A stretch of 64,000 nt of DNA, from contig JBKJRC010000009.1 in NCBI GenBank assembly GCA_046594915.1, forward strand, positions 62,001-126,000, written 5' to 3'. A model generated the notes under the pieces. That model had not been told where the DNA came from and ran no database searches. It saw nothing but the letters and a program-made list of their open reading frames with translations. Positions 33,833 through 42,109 of this stretch are shown piece by piece (position 1 is the first letter of the stretch; the number at the start of each line of letters is the position of its first letter). The position numbers and the translations under genes were made by a program. This DNA comes from Methylotenera_A sp046594915. Its GTDB lineage: Bacteria > Pseudomonadota > Gammaproteobacteria > Burkholderiales > Methylophilaceae.

Positions 33833-34957
33833 TTATGACATTTGCTTTTTAATTGGCGCGAATTCTTGAGTAAGGTTGGATTTTTCAAGAGGCTCTGTTT
33901 TTTCAATTAACTCAGACTTTTCAAGTAGCATGGCATCGCCATAGCTAAAAAATCGGTAGTTTTTTTCTACGGCATGCGCATAAGCTTGTTTAATGGCATC
34001 AAAGCCTGCAAAAGCCGATACCAGCATCAGCAAAGTGCTTTTAGGTAAATGAAAGTTAGTCAGTAATTTATCTACAATTTTAAAATTAAAGCCTGGCGTG
34101 ATAAAAATAGCTGTTTCTGCCGTGCCAGCTTGCAATAAAGCAGATTCATCAAGACTTAACGCTTTTTCTGCCGCACTTTCTAGCGCACGTAAGCTGGTTG
34201 TGCCAACCGCAATTACTTTGCCGCCTGCTTGTTTAGTTGCCATAATTGCCGCCACAGTTTCGGCACAGATATGATAGATCTCACTGTGCATTTTGTGGTC
34301 TTTAATATGGTTAACTCGCACCGGCTGAAAAGTGCCAGCGCCTACATGCAAGGTCACATAAGCCATTTTAACGCCTTTATTTTTTAGTTGGGATAGCATC
34401 GCCTCATCAAAATGCAGGCCAGCGGTAGGCGCTGCCACAGCACCTGCATTTTTTGCATAAACGGTCTGGTAACGCTCATCATCATCCGCTTCGGCACTGT
34501 GGGTGATATAAGGCGGTAGTGGCATTGCGCCGTAACGCTCTAATAAGTCGAGCGCGGGCATTTCATCTACAAATTGTAAGTGAAATAAATCATCCTTGCG
34601 GCCAATGACTGTTGCCTCAATTGCATTCGCTAATTGCAAAAAACTGCCCACTTTAGGTGCGCGTGAGGCGCGTATATGCGCTAACACATTGTGATTGTCC
34701 ATCACTCTTTCGACTAAAACTTCTACCTGCCCGCCTGTGGCTTTCACCCCAAACAAACGTGCTTTAATGACACGTGTATCATTAAAAATCAGTAAATCGC
34801 CCGCCGATAAAAAACCGGGTAAATCGATAAATAAATGATCATTTAAAATTGTGGGTTGATTGCTCAGATGTAACAGCCTACTGCCATTTCGAGTACTTGT
34901 CGGGTGTTGTGCAATCAATGAATCAGGTAAATAAAAGTCAAAATCTTGGGTTCGCAT
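33833..34957 (-). CDS. queA: S-adenosylmethionine:tRNA ribosyltransferase-isomerase QueA
   Basis: Makes epoxyqueuosine at the wobble position of tRNAs. The start is placed at 34957 because MRTQDFDFYLPDSLIAQHP matches the family N-terminus; a longer frame adds 15 unrelated residues. The body has DTRVIKARLFG, GAVAAPTAGLHFDEAMLSQL, VTLHVGAGTFQPVR and TNFHLPKSTLLMLVSAFAG. The 374-residue length exceeds the usual 340-356 because of a C-terminal tail of three EKxxLx units (EKSELI, EKTEPL, EKSNLT). It is divergent from tRNA-Leu; the usual tgt neighbour is absent. Confidence 0.95.
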   Translation of the reverse strand: MRTQDFDFYLPDSLIAQHPTSTRNGSRLLHLSNQPTILNDHLFIDLPGFLSAGDLLIFNDTRVIKARLFGVKATGGQVEVLVERVMDNHNVLAHIRASRAPKVGSFLQLANAIEATVIGRKDDLFHLQFVDEMPALDLLERYGAMPLPPYITHSAEADDDERYQTVYAKNAGAVAAPTAGLHFDEAMLSQLKNKGVKMAYVTLHVGAGTFQPVRVNHIKDHKMHSEIYHICAETVAAIMATKQAGGKVIAVGTTSLRALESAAEKALSLDESALLQAGTAETAIFITPGFNFKIVDKLLTNFHLPKSTLLMLVSAFAGFDAIKQAYAHAVEKNYRFFSYGDAMLLEKSELIEKTEPLEKSNLTQEFAPIKKQMS

Positions 34958-34969
34958 TCCGAAAAAACT

Positions 34970-34978
34970 TGCTATAAT
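34970..34978 (+). promoter_or_regulatory. Extended -10 promoter of tRNA-Leu
   Basis: TTGCTATAAT contains a perfect TATAAT (34973-34978) with the extended TGn element, 25 bp before the mature tRNA 5' end. A weak TTCGCA -35 lies 16 bp upstream, inside the start of queA. Confidence 0.7.
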
Positions 34979-35002
34979 AATGAAGTTGCAATTATACCTC
35001 AT

Positions 35003-35089
35003 GCCGGGATGGCGGAATTGGTAGACGCACGGGACTCAAAATCCCGCGTTGGTAACAACGTGGGGGTTCGATTCCCCCTCCCGGCACCA
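35003..35089 (+). tRNA. tRNA-Leu (anticodon CAA)
   Basis: Acceptor arms GCCGGGA and TCCCGGC pair fully, followed by A73 and an encoded CCA. The anticodon stem CGGGA/TCCCG encloses loop CTCAAAA, anticodon CAA (reads UUG). A long variable arm (GTTGGTAACAACG) and the T-loop GGTTCGATTCC confirm a class II tRNA-Leu of 87 nt. Confidence 0.97.
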
Positions 35090-35303
35090 AATCGAGTGAA
35101 GATTGTTTCTAAGTAATTGATAATAAAAGTAATTTTAGTAGATATTGCTAATATCTTCGCTTTAAAATTAGCTTGGTTATAAAACAAATCACTTGAGACA
35201 CTTAATTAGTTATACTGATTTTTTTTGAACTTGTAACAAGATGTAACAGTCATTATTTTTGATAAAATTCTTAAGGCTTGGATTGTTAATTTCCTCGGCG
35301 TTT

Positions 35304-35780
35304 ATGTTATCAGTGATGGATTGTAAAATAATTGCAAGGCCGAATAACTCACTCTCACCAGAGAACGGTTTGAAGTTGATGGTGATATTGGCAATTATTG
35401 CTTTTGTAATAGCACTTGGTTTTACGCATATCGGCGCCTGGCTGGTGTTGCCGTTTGCAGGATTGGAGCTGGCGGCATTTGGATATGCTTTTTATTATAT
35501 ATATTTGCATTCAAGCGATTTTGAAAGTATCGCAATAGAAGATGACAAAATAATTATAGAAAAAAGAAATTTTAAAGAAACCAGCGTAACTGAGTTTCAG
35601 CGCTATTGGACAAAAGTGCATGTGCGCGATGTGACAAATAATAAAGGGTTTGTTGGTAAAAGTGGGTTATTTATTAGCTCGCATGGCAAAGAAGTGGAAT
35701 TTGGTAAGTATTTTATAGACGATGAGCAGCGGCTGACTTTGGCGCGTGAGCTCAAACAAAAATTAAAAAACATTAATTAG
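35304..35780 (+). CDS. DUF2244 family membrane protein
   Basis: Small membrane protein with two transmembrane helices (LKLMVILAIIAFVIALGFTHIGAWLVLPFAGLELAAFGYAFYYIYLH) and a C-terminal cytoplasmic domain with FQRYWTKVHVRD. The ARPNNSLSPENGLKL start region is typical of DUF2244. The ATG at 35304 (159 residues) is chosen because residues before it do not fit the family; 35259 and 35316 are possible and no site has a clear ribosome-binding sequence. It lies directly upstream of coxB, its usual place in alpha- and betaproteobacteria; a role near the oxidase is suspected, not shown. Confidence 0.75.
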   Translation: MLSVMDCKIIARPNNSLSPENGLKLMVILAIIAFVIALGFTHIGAWLVLPFAGLELAAFGYAFYYIYLHSSDFESIAIEDDKIIIEKRNFKETSVTEFQRYWTKVHVRDVTNNKGFVGKSGLFISSHGKEVEFGKYFIDDEQRLTLARELKQKLKNIN

Positions 35781-35810
35781 TTTATTTATTAATAAGTCTT
35801 GGAGCGGTTT

Positions 35811-36977
35811 ATGCAAGTTTTTAAAAAAATTGGGTTAGGTTTGGCAGCCATGCTAGCGTCGCTCAATGCTTTTGCTGATTACAGTTGGAATTTTCCTGAG
35901 CCGGTTACACCGATGGCATTGGACACATTGCATGTGCATAATAAGTTCATGTTGATTTCGATGTTGATTTTCGCGGTTGTTTTAGCGATCATGATTTATT
36001 CAATTTTTGCACATCGTAAAAATAAAGGTTACAAAGCTGTTGAAGATAAAGCGCCTTCGACTGCGGTTGAAATTTTTTGGGTATTAGTGCCATTCGTTAT
36101 TTTGTTGCTAATCGACTTTGTGATTATGGGTATTCCTGCTTATCATAGTGTTGTGATGATGGAAGATACGCGCGATAAAGCCGACATGGTCATTAAAATC
36201 ACCGGTTCGCAATGGCGCTGGCAGTACGAGTATTTAGATGGTGACGCGCAAGGCATTAAGTTTGTCAGCAACTTAACCACAACTGCTGATCAGCAACATA
36301 ACGCTGCTGAAAAAGATGAAAATTATCTTCTGGAAGTAGACAATCATCTAGTGTTGCCAGTGGGCGAAAAAGTACGTATCTTGATGACGGCTTCTGATGT
36401 ATTGCACAACTGGTGGGTCCCACAATTTGGCTCATCTCGCGTCGCGGTGCCTGGTTTTATTCGCGAAACATGGGTGCAAGTGGATAAGGCGGGCACTTAT
36501 CGTGGTCAATGTAAAGAGTTGTGCGGCAAAGGCCATGGCTATATGCCAGTGGTTGTAGACGCAGTGCCAATGGAAGACTATAAAGTGTGGGCCGCGGCTA
36601 AAAAAGTGGAACTGGCAAAAGCAGGAGAAATCAAAGAAATGACCAAAGATGATTTGGTTGCACAAGGTAAAGGCGTTTATGAGAAGAATTGCGCTGTATG
36701 TCATCAAGTAAACGGTGCGGGTTTGCCGCCAGCGTTTCCAGCAATGACGGGCAGTAAAATTGCACTTGGCCCTATATTTGGTGCGGATGGCAAGTACTTA
36801 AAAGATAGTCATTTGGATCGCTTGCTAAACGGTAAAGGCGTGATGCCAGCTTGGAAGGCAACATTGAACGACACAGAAATTGCAGCTGTCATAAGTTATG
36901 AGCGTCAAGCGCTTGGTAACGCGGCAACGGTTGATGCAATTGTGCAGCCAGCGCAAGTTAAAGCAGCGCGACAATAA
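35811..36977 (+). CDS. coxB: Cytochrome c oxidase subunit II with fused cytochrome c domain
   Basis: CuA-bearing subunit of an aa3/caa3-type oxidase in the inner membrane. The ATG at 35811 follows GGAG; the protein has 388 residues. A signal peptide (about 1-24) is followed by two transmembrane helices, the cupredoxin domain with CuA ligands in the GQCKELCGKGHGYMP stretch plus an upstream His in VLHNWWVP, and a C-terminal cytochrome c domain (about 280-375) with CAVCH and a Met in GVMPAWKA. The heme domain marks a caa3-type enzyme that can accept electrons from soluble carriers. Confidence 0.95.
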   Translation: MQVFKKIGLGLAAMLASLNAFADYSWNFPEPVTPMALDTLHVHNKFMLISMLIFAVVLAIMIYSIFAHRKNKGYKAVEDKAPSTAVEIFWVLVPFVILLLIDFVIMGIPAYHSVVMMEDTRDKADMVIKITGSQWRWQYEYLDGDAQGIKFVSNLTTTADQQHNAAEKDENYLLEVDNHLVLPVGEKVRILMTASDVLHNWWVPQFGSSRVAVPGFIRETWVQVDKAGTYRGQCKELCGKGHGYMPVVVDAVPMEDYKVWAAAKKVELAKAGEIKEMTKDDLVAQGKGVYEKNCAVCHQVNGAGLPPAFPAMTGSKIALGPIFGADGKYLKDSHLDRLLNGKGVMPAWKATLNDTEIAAVISYERQALGNAATVDAIVQPAQVKAARQ

Positions 36978-37041
36978 TTTAATTTGTAGTTTATTTGTGG
37001 TTTATTTTGTTTAAAATAAAAAAGGTAATTAGGAGAGCGCT

Positions 37042-38634
37042 ATGAGTACAACAACAGTAGCACATGATCAAGAGCATCATGATCATCCGTCGGGCATTAT
37101 GCGTTGGCTGACAACAACCAATCACAAAGATATTGGTACCATGTATTTGACCTTCTCTTTAGTGATGTTTTTAGTGGGTGGTGCAATGGTTTTAGGCATT
37201 CGTGCCGAATTATTTCAACCAGGTTTGCAATTAATGAATCCTGATTTTTACAATCAGTTAATTGGTGTGCATGCGCTAATTATGATTTTTGCAGCACTTA
37301 TGCCAGCTGCAACGGGATTTGCTAACTGGATGATTCCATTGCAAATTGGTGCACCAGATATGGCATTGCCACGTTTGAATAACTGGGGTTTTTGGCTGTT
37401 GCCTCCTTCAGCGATTCTATTAACACTACCATTCACGCTTGCCTTATTTGGTATTGGTGATGGCGCGATTGCAACGGGCTGGACTTTTTATCCGCCCTTG
37501 TCAGTACAAGGCGGCATTGGTGTAGATTTTGCGATTTTTGCAGTGCATTTGCTGGGTATTTCGTCAGTTATGGGATCAATTAACATTATCGTGACCTTAT
37601 TTAATATGCGCGCGCCTGGCATGACATTGATGAAAATGCCAATGTTTGCATGGGGTTGGTTAATTACTGCATTTTTATTGGTTGCGACTATTCCAGTATT
37701 GGCTGGTGCGGTAACCATGCTGTTAACAGATCGTCACTTTGGCACGCACTTCTTTGACGCAGCGGGTGGCGGTGACCCAATTATGTTCCAACACTTATTC
37801 TGGTTCTTCGGTCACCCAGAAGTGTATATTTTGTTACTGCCAGTGTGGGGCTTCATTCCACAAATTCTACAAACATTCTCACGTAAACCAATGTACGGTT
37901 ATAAAGCACAAGTGTACTCATTGTGGGCAATTGGTGCGCTAGCTGTGGTTGTGTGGGCGCATCACTTCTTTACTGCAGGTATGCCAGTGCCAGCCTTGCT
38001 GTATTTTATGTACAGCACGATGGCTATTTCATTACCATTAGCCGTGTTGTTCTTCTGCTGGATTAAAACCATGTGGAAAGGCTCAATGACATTTGAAACG
38101 CCCATGTTGTTTGCCGTGGGTTGGATCATCTTGTTCGGTATTGGTGGTTTAACTGGTTTAGTATTGGCCGACGTTGCTGCCGATGCGCAATATCACAATA
38201 GTTACTTTGTGGTAGCGCACTTTCATTACACTTTATTTGCTGGCGGTATCATGGGCATTATGGCTGGCGTGTATTACTGGTTACCAAAAATGACGGGTAA
38301 TATGTACGATGAAACATTGGGCAAATGGCATTTCTGGTTAACTGCAATTTCATTTAACCTAACCTTTATTCCACAATTCTTTGTTGGTTTGGCTGGTATG
38401 CCACGTCGTATTCCAGATTACGCTTTACAGTTTGCTGAGTTTAATATGATTTCATCCATCGCCGCATTTGCACTTGGCTTGTCACAATTGCTCTTTGTTT
38501 ATGTCATTATTAAATGTGTAAGAGGCGGCAAAAAAGCAACTGATAAAGTGTGGGAAGGTGCAGTAGGTTTAGAGTGGACATTGTCTTCACCACCGCCATA
38601 TCACAGCTTTAATGAGCAGCCAGTAATTAAATAG
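37042..38634 (+). CDS. coxA: Cytochrome c oxidase subunit I
   Basis: Catalytic subunit with heme a and the heme a3-CuB centre. The 530-residue protein has 12 predicted helices. Visible landmarks are GVHALIMIF (His of heme a), HPEVYILLLP with the Tyr-His crosslink pair, WAHHFFTAG with two CuB His and VVAHFHYTLFAGG with the heme His. The N-terminus starts MSTTTVAHDQEHHDHPSG. It lies 64 bp after coxB with AGGAGAG upstream. A stem-loop follows the stop at 38644. Confidence 0.97.
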   Translation: MSTTTVAHDQEHHDHPSGIMRWLTTTNHKDIGTMYLTFSLVMFLVGGAMVLGIRAELFQPGLQLMNPDFYNQLIGVHALIMIFAALMPAATGFANWMIPLQIGAPDMALPRLNNWGFWLLPPSAILLTLPFTLALFGIGDGAIATGWTFYPPLSVQGGIGVDFAIFAVHLLGISSVMGSINIIVTLFNMRAPGMTLMKMPMFAWGWLITAFLLVATIPVLAGAVTMLLTDRHFGTHFFDAAGGGDPIMFQHLFWFFGHPEVYILLLPVWGFIPQILQTFSRKPMYGYKAQVYSLWAIGALAVVVWAHHFFTAGMPVPALLYFMYSTMAISLPLAVLFFCWIKTMWKGSMTFETPMLFAVGWIILFGIGGLTGLVLADVAADAQYHNSYFVVAHFHYTLFAGGIMGIMAGVYYWLPKMTGNMYDETLGKWHFWLTAISFNLTFIPQFFVGLAGMPRRIPDYALQFAEFNMISSIAAFALGLSQLLFVYVIIKCVRGGKKATDKVWEGAVGLEWTLSSPPPYHSFNEQPVIK

Positions 38635-38643
38635 GTCAAGTAA

Positions 38644-38672
38644 GAAAAGCCTAAGTTTTGCTTGGGCTTTTC
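38644..38672 (+). terminator. Stem-loop after coxA
   Basis: GAAAAGCC(T)AAG pairs with CTT(G)GGCTTTTC around a TTTTG loop. There is little U tail, so it may act as a partial terminator or 3'-end protector within the cox operon. Confidence 0.55.
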
Positions 38673-38695
38673 TGTTAAAAGTGAGTACTTAAAAA

Positions 38696-38809
38696 ATGGA
38701 CAATTTAGAAATAGCAAGACGTAATAGAAGTAAAAAAATTGCATTGATTTTTGGTGCAGTAGCGCTTGCGTGGTATGTATTGTCGATGTTTACAATATGG
38801 AACCTGTAG
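38696..38809 (+). CDS. Small membrane protein, cytochrome oxidase small assembly type
   Basis: A 37-residue ORF begins with ATG at 38696 and ends with TAG at 38807-38809. It has a basic start MDNLEIARRNRSKKIA and one membrane helix (LIFGAVALAWYVLSMFTIW). Short single-helix proteins at this place, between coxA and ctaG, are annotated as cytochrome oxidase small assembly proteins in betaproteobacteria. Its end overlaps the ctaG start by 13 bp, which supports translation of both. It is easily missed because of its size. Confidence 0.65.
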   Translation: MDNLEIARRNRSKKIALIFGAVALAWYVLSMFTIWNL

Positions 38810-39369
38810 CTGACGCTGACTCAATTAAGCCAAAAACGAAAGCTGAGCTTAAGCTTGCTAATACCAAATTAGCAAAAAAGATGGTGTGGGTAGCGGCAGG
38901 TTCTTTGTTGTTCGCTTTTGCATTAGTACCTTTATACGACGTGTTGTGTAGTATTACTGGTTTGAATGGTAAAACGGATAATGCCGCGTCTACGCTTATC
39001 AAAGCTAAAGTAGATGCAAGCAGGAATGTGACAGTGCAATTTACGTCCGCTGTTATGCCTGGGCTTGGTTGGAATTTTTATCCCAAACAAGCCAGTATCA
39101 CTTTGCATCCAGGCAAGATTGAAACAGTGTTGTTTGAAGCAAAAAATATTACCAGTCAGGTTGTGGTTGGTCAGGCAATTCCTAGCGTTACACCTGGTAT
39201 TGCATCGGTTTATTTAAAAAAAGTAGAATGTTTTTGTTTCGTGAATCAAAGTTTAAAGCCAGGTGAAACAAAGATAATGCCATTGAGATTTTTTATCGAT
39301 CCAGCCATACCAAAAGATGTAAGCGAAATGACATTGTCGTATTCATTTTTTGAAGCGACTAAAAAATGA
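38797..39369 (+). CDS. ctaG: Cytochrome c oxidase assembly protein CtaG (Cox11)
   Basis: Copper chaperone that delivers Cu to CuB of subunit I. The start is the ATG at 38797 (190 residues); an earlier frame opening has no family match. One transmembrane helix (VWVAAGSLLFAFALVPLYDVLCS) is followed by a periplasmic domain with the copper-binding CFCF motif (VECFCFVNQSLKPGE) and the conserved FFIDPAIPKDVSEMTLSYSFFEA end. It overlaps the 37-residue gene and belongs to the cox operon. Confidence 0.93.
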   Translation: MEPVADADSIKPKTKAELKLANTKLAKKMVWVAAGSLLFAFALVPLYDVLCSITGLNGKTDNAASTLIKAKVDASRNVTVQFTSAVMPGLGWNFYPKQASITLHPGKIETVLFEAKNITSQVVVGQAIPSVTPGIASVYLKKVECFCFVNQSLKPGETKIMPLRFFIDPAIPKDVSEMTLSYSFFEATKK

Positions 39370-39514
39370 ACTTAGGAAAATGAATTCAGGTGAAAGAATT
39401 GAGATTTGGCTATAAATCGTTTTAAAATACACATTAAGGGAGCTTGTATCGCCAATCCAGCGTTACAACGTTATAATTTAAGTAGTTAAAATTTAGGTGC
39501 TTGGGAGTAAACGA

Positions 39515-40396
39515 ATGGCTACACATTCAGAAAATCAATATTATGTTCCGCACGGTAGTTTTTATCCGTCAATCTTGTCAGTAGGCTTACTGTCACTTGC
39601 GTCTGGTTTCATTTTTAATATAAATAAACTGCATTTTGGTCAATGGATGATGTATTTGGGCGCAGCTATCATCATCGCCATGGTATTTAAATGGATGGGC
39701 ACGGTCATCACCGAAAGCATCACAGGCCAATATAAAAACTGGGAAGACAAATCGTTCCGTATCGGTATGATTGTTTTTATTTGTTCCGAAGTCGCCTTCT
39801 TTGCGGCGTTTTTTGGTGCTTTATTTTACATGCGCATTTTATCGGTACCTGATTTAGCGGGCTACGATACAGACATTACACCCTATAAAGACTTCCTTAG
39901 TACATGGCCTTCGTTAGGTCCAGGTGGAAATGTATTAGGTACAGAATATGTGCCACCAGCAAACTTTAAGCCTATGCACTGGAATGGACTGCCATTAATT
40001 AACACTATTTTACTGTTAAGTTCTGGCGCAACCATCACTTGGGCGCACTGGGGTTTGATTAAAAATAACCGTAAGCAACTAGTGATTGGTATGGCATTGA
40101 CGGTTTTATTAGGCCTTGCTTTCCTAGCCTGTCAGGCAATGGAATATCACGAAGCATACACTGAAATGGGTTTGACATTAGGTAGCGGCGCTTATGGCGC
40201 AACATTCTTTATGTTGACAGGCTTCCATGGTTTTCATGTGCTGCTTGGTACCACTATGTTAATTGTCATATTGATACGTTGCATGAAGGGCCATTTTACG
40301 CCTGAACATCATTTTGGTTTTGAGGGCGTTGCATGGTATTGGCACTTTGTCGACGTGGTATGGTTGGGTTTGTTTATATTTGTTTATATGCTGTAA
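39515..40396 (+). CDS. coxC: Cytochrome c oxidase subunit III
   Basis: Membrane subunit with seven predicted helices. The ATG at 39515 has GGGAG upstream and the protein, 293 residues, starts MATHSENQYYVPHGSFYPSIL. Landmarks are FICSEVAFFAAFFGALFYMR (the conserved Glu), WAHWGLIKNN, QAMEYHEA, FFMLTGFHGFHVLLGT and the end VAWYWHFVDVVWLGLFIFVYML. It closes the structural oxidase genes and is followed by a strong terminator. Confidence 0.95.
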   Translation: MATHSENQYYVPHGSFYPSILSVGLLSLASGFIFNINKLHFGQWMMYLGAAIIIAMVFKWMGTVITESITGQYKNWEDKSFRIGMIVFICSEVAFFAAFFGALFYMRILSVPDLAGYDTDITPYKDFLSTWPSLGPGGNVLGTEYVPPANFKPMHWNGLPLINTILLLSSGATITWAHWGLIKNNRKQLVIGMALTVLLGLAFLACQAMEYHEAYTEMGLTLGSGAYGATFFMLTGFHGFHVLLGTTMLIVILIRCMKGHFTPEHHFGFEGVAWYWHFVDVVWLGLFIFVYML

Positions 40397-40407
40397 GCTG
40401 ACATGAC

Positions 40408-40439
40408 AAAAAGGGCGATGCCAATGCATCGCCCTTTTT
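40408..40439. terminator. Terminator after coxC
   Basis: The stem GGGCGATGC/GCATCGCCC with a CAAT loop has an A run before and a T run after it, so it can serve both coxC and the convergent DUF2909 gene. Confidence 0.92.
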
Positions 40440-40454
40440 GTTTAAACGGTAAAG

Positions 40455-40481
40455 TTAAAGTGCGTGAATTAAAGTGCGTGA
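40455..40481. repeat. 14-bp tandem duplication at the 3' end of the DUF2909 gene
   Basis: TTAAAGTGCGTGA occurs at 40455-40467 and 40469-40481. The second copy holds the stop codon and last residues (HAL*) of the small gene on the minus strand; the first is the duplicate downstream. Confidence 0.8.
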
Positions 40482-40681
40482 CCTAGCTTGCCAAAATAGG
40501 CCGCAATAATCAATGCGATAAACAAAGCAATCGAAAGACCAATACGCATAGTCAAAGCCTTAACCGTGCGATCACTGCCAGATTTATCTTTGTTCAAGAA
40601 AAATAAAGCCGAAAATAAACTACCTAAAATAACCATTAACACCAATACGACTGCAATTTTTATAAACATTAATTTGTCCAA
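40469..40681 (-). CDS. Twin-transmembrane small protein (DUF2909 type)
   Basis: A 70-residue protein with two membrane helices (FIKIAVVLVLMVILGSLFSALFFL and MRIGLSIALFIALIIAAYF) joined by a short charged loop (NKDKSGSDRTVKALT). This is the layout of DUF2909, commonly found between coxC and surf1 on the opposite strand in betaproteobacteria. A role in oxidase assembly is suspected from position only. Confidence 0.8.
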   Translation of the reverse strand: MDKLMFIKIAVVLVLMVILGSLFSALFFLNKDKSGSDRTVKALTMRIGLSIALFIALIIAAYFGKLGHAL

Positions 40682-40720
40682 GTGACGTTGAATAATAATT
40701 ATGCGACTGGCCTATTATAA

Positions 40721-41461
40721 ATGCAATTTAGATTTTTAAATATCCAATTTAAACCAAGTTTGCTTGGTACTTTGCTAACGATCGTATGCATTCCTGTTTT
40801 TATCAAATTGGGGTATTGGCAATATGATAAAGCCGCTTTAAAGCAAAAAATTCAAGCTAATTTTACAAAAATCAATCCCAATAAATTACCAAATCTAAAA
40901 GACTATTTACTTAATTCAGAAAATTTAGAGTTTAAAAAAATTGAGGTTAGTGGCGAGTATGAAACAGCGTATCAAATTTTAATTGATAACAAAGTAGAGA
41001 ATAGCATGGCTGGATATCATGTGATCACGCCACTTAAGATACAAGATTCAGATACCTACGTTTTGGTGAATCGCGGCTGGATTCAAGGGCACGAAAATCG
41101 CGCAGATTTACCAGTTTTCAGTACACCAACCGGTAGTATTAATGTGCAAGGCATGGCATGGCTACCAACTAAGAAAATATTTACGCTAGAAGAAAATACG
41201 CAGACAGCAGCAAAAAATCCACAATGGCAATTGGTTTGGCAAAATTTAGATATGCAGAAATATGTTAAGTCTGCGCCAATAAAAATTTTACCCATCATAA
41301 TTAAGCTAGATAGCAACAGCCCTGCTGGCGGTTTTGTGCGGCACTGGGAAATGTCGGCCGACCGAATTATGACGCACTTAGGCTACGCTTATCAATGGTT
41401 TGGTTTTGCATTTGCAGCGTTGATGATTTACTTGTATTCGAGCATTAAGAAATTAAATTAA
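40721..41461 (+). CDS. SURF1 family cytochrome oxidase assembly protein
   Basis: Assembly factor linked to heme A insertion into subunit I. The 246-residue protein has N- and C-terminal helices (SLLGTLLTIVCIPVFIKLGYWQYDKA and YAYQWFGFAFAALMIYLYSSIKKL) around a periplasmic domain with the conserved GxYxxxxQILIDN, VLVNRGWI and GFVRHWEMSADRIMTHLGYAYQWF segments. The length fits bacterial SURF1. It starts a second assembly block running into the SCO-like gene, ctaA and ctaB. Confidence 0.9.
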   Translation: MQFRFLNIQFKPSLLGTLLTIVCIPVFIKLGYWQYDKAALKQKIQANFTKINPNKLPNLKDYLLNSENLEFKKIEVSGEYETAYQILIDNKVENSMAGYHVITPLKIQDSDTYVLVNRGWIQGHENRADLPVFSTPTGSINVQGMAWLPTKKIFTLEENTQTAAKNPQWQLVWQNLDMQKYVKSAPIKILPIIIKLDSNSPAGGFVRHWEMSADRIMTHLGYAYQWFGFAFAALMIYLYSSIKKLN

Positions 41462-41483
41462 GCGGTATAGATTGGTTGAAAAG

Positions 41484-42107
41484 ATGAGTGATTTTATGCA
41501 AACAGAGCAAACGAATAGTGATAATAAAAATAGTCAGCGCAAAGGACGAGCAGTATTTTTGATGATGCTGACTTTTTTTGTGGTGCCGATTATCGCAGTG
41601 GTACTAATGTTTAAGTTTGATTTTAAGCCGGGCGGGGAAAGCCGTGGTGAACTGATTGTACCACCTAGATTAATTCACGCTACTGCCACTTTAAAAAATA
41701 GCGATGGCCAAGATAGCAGTCAATTTTGGGTAGAAAAATGGAATATGGTGTACGTGACGGATGTTTGCGAAGCCAACTGCATGGCAAAATTGAAAGATAT
41801 GCGACAAATTCATGTGTCGATGTACAAAGATATTCCGCGTACGCAGCGCGTTTTAATCACTAATATGCAAGACATCACGGCAATTAAAAAAGACTTCCCC
41901 GATTTAACGATTATTAACCAATCTACCACGGAGATTAGCGCATTAAGCCAGCAATTCAATATTGGTAGCGAAGCAGCGATGCAGTCAAACCGATTATATC
42001 TAGTCGACCCGTTAGGCCATATTATGATGAGTTATCCATTTGGCATTGCGGCGGCCGATATCCGAAAAGATCTAGCGCGACTTTTAAAATATTCTTGGGC
42101 GGCATAA
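41484..42107 (+). CDS. SCO1-like/thioredoxin-fold membrane protein of the oxidase cluster
   Basis: A protein of 207 residues (ATG at 41484; a TTG four codons earlier is possible) with one N-terminal helix (AVFLMMLTFFVVPIIAVVLMF) and a periplasmic domain. VYVTDVCEANCMAKLKDMRQIHVSM has a Cys-x3-Cys in the place of the SCO1 copper motif, and RLYLVDPLGHIMMSYPFG resembles the end of the thioredoxin-like fold. The sequence is diverged from true SCO1, and its partner His is not obvious. Position between surf1 and ctaA suggests a part in copper delivery or disulphide handling for CuA. It runs up to the ctaA start. Confidence 0.65.
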   Translation: MSDFMQTEQTNSDNKNSQRKGRAVFLMMLTFFVVPIIAVVLMFKFDFKPGGESRGELIVPPRLIHATATLKNSDGQDSSQFWVEKWNMVYVTDVCEANCMAKLKDMRQIHVSMYKDIPRTQRVLITNMQDITAIKKDFPDLTIINQSTTEISALSQQFNIGSEAAMQSNRLYLVDPLGHIMMSYPFGIAAADIRKDLARLLKYSWAA

Positions 42108-42109
42108 TC

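Noticed and set aside
40455..40481. Attachment-site-like direct repeat near the DUF2909 gene
   Set aside because: The two copies are adjacent (14-bp step) with no intervening element, so this is a simple tandem duplication.
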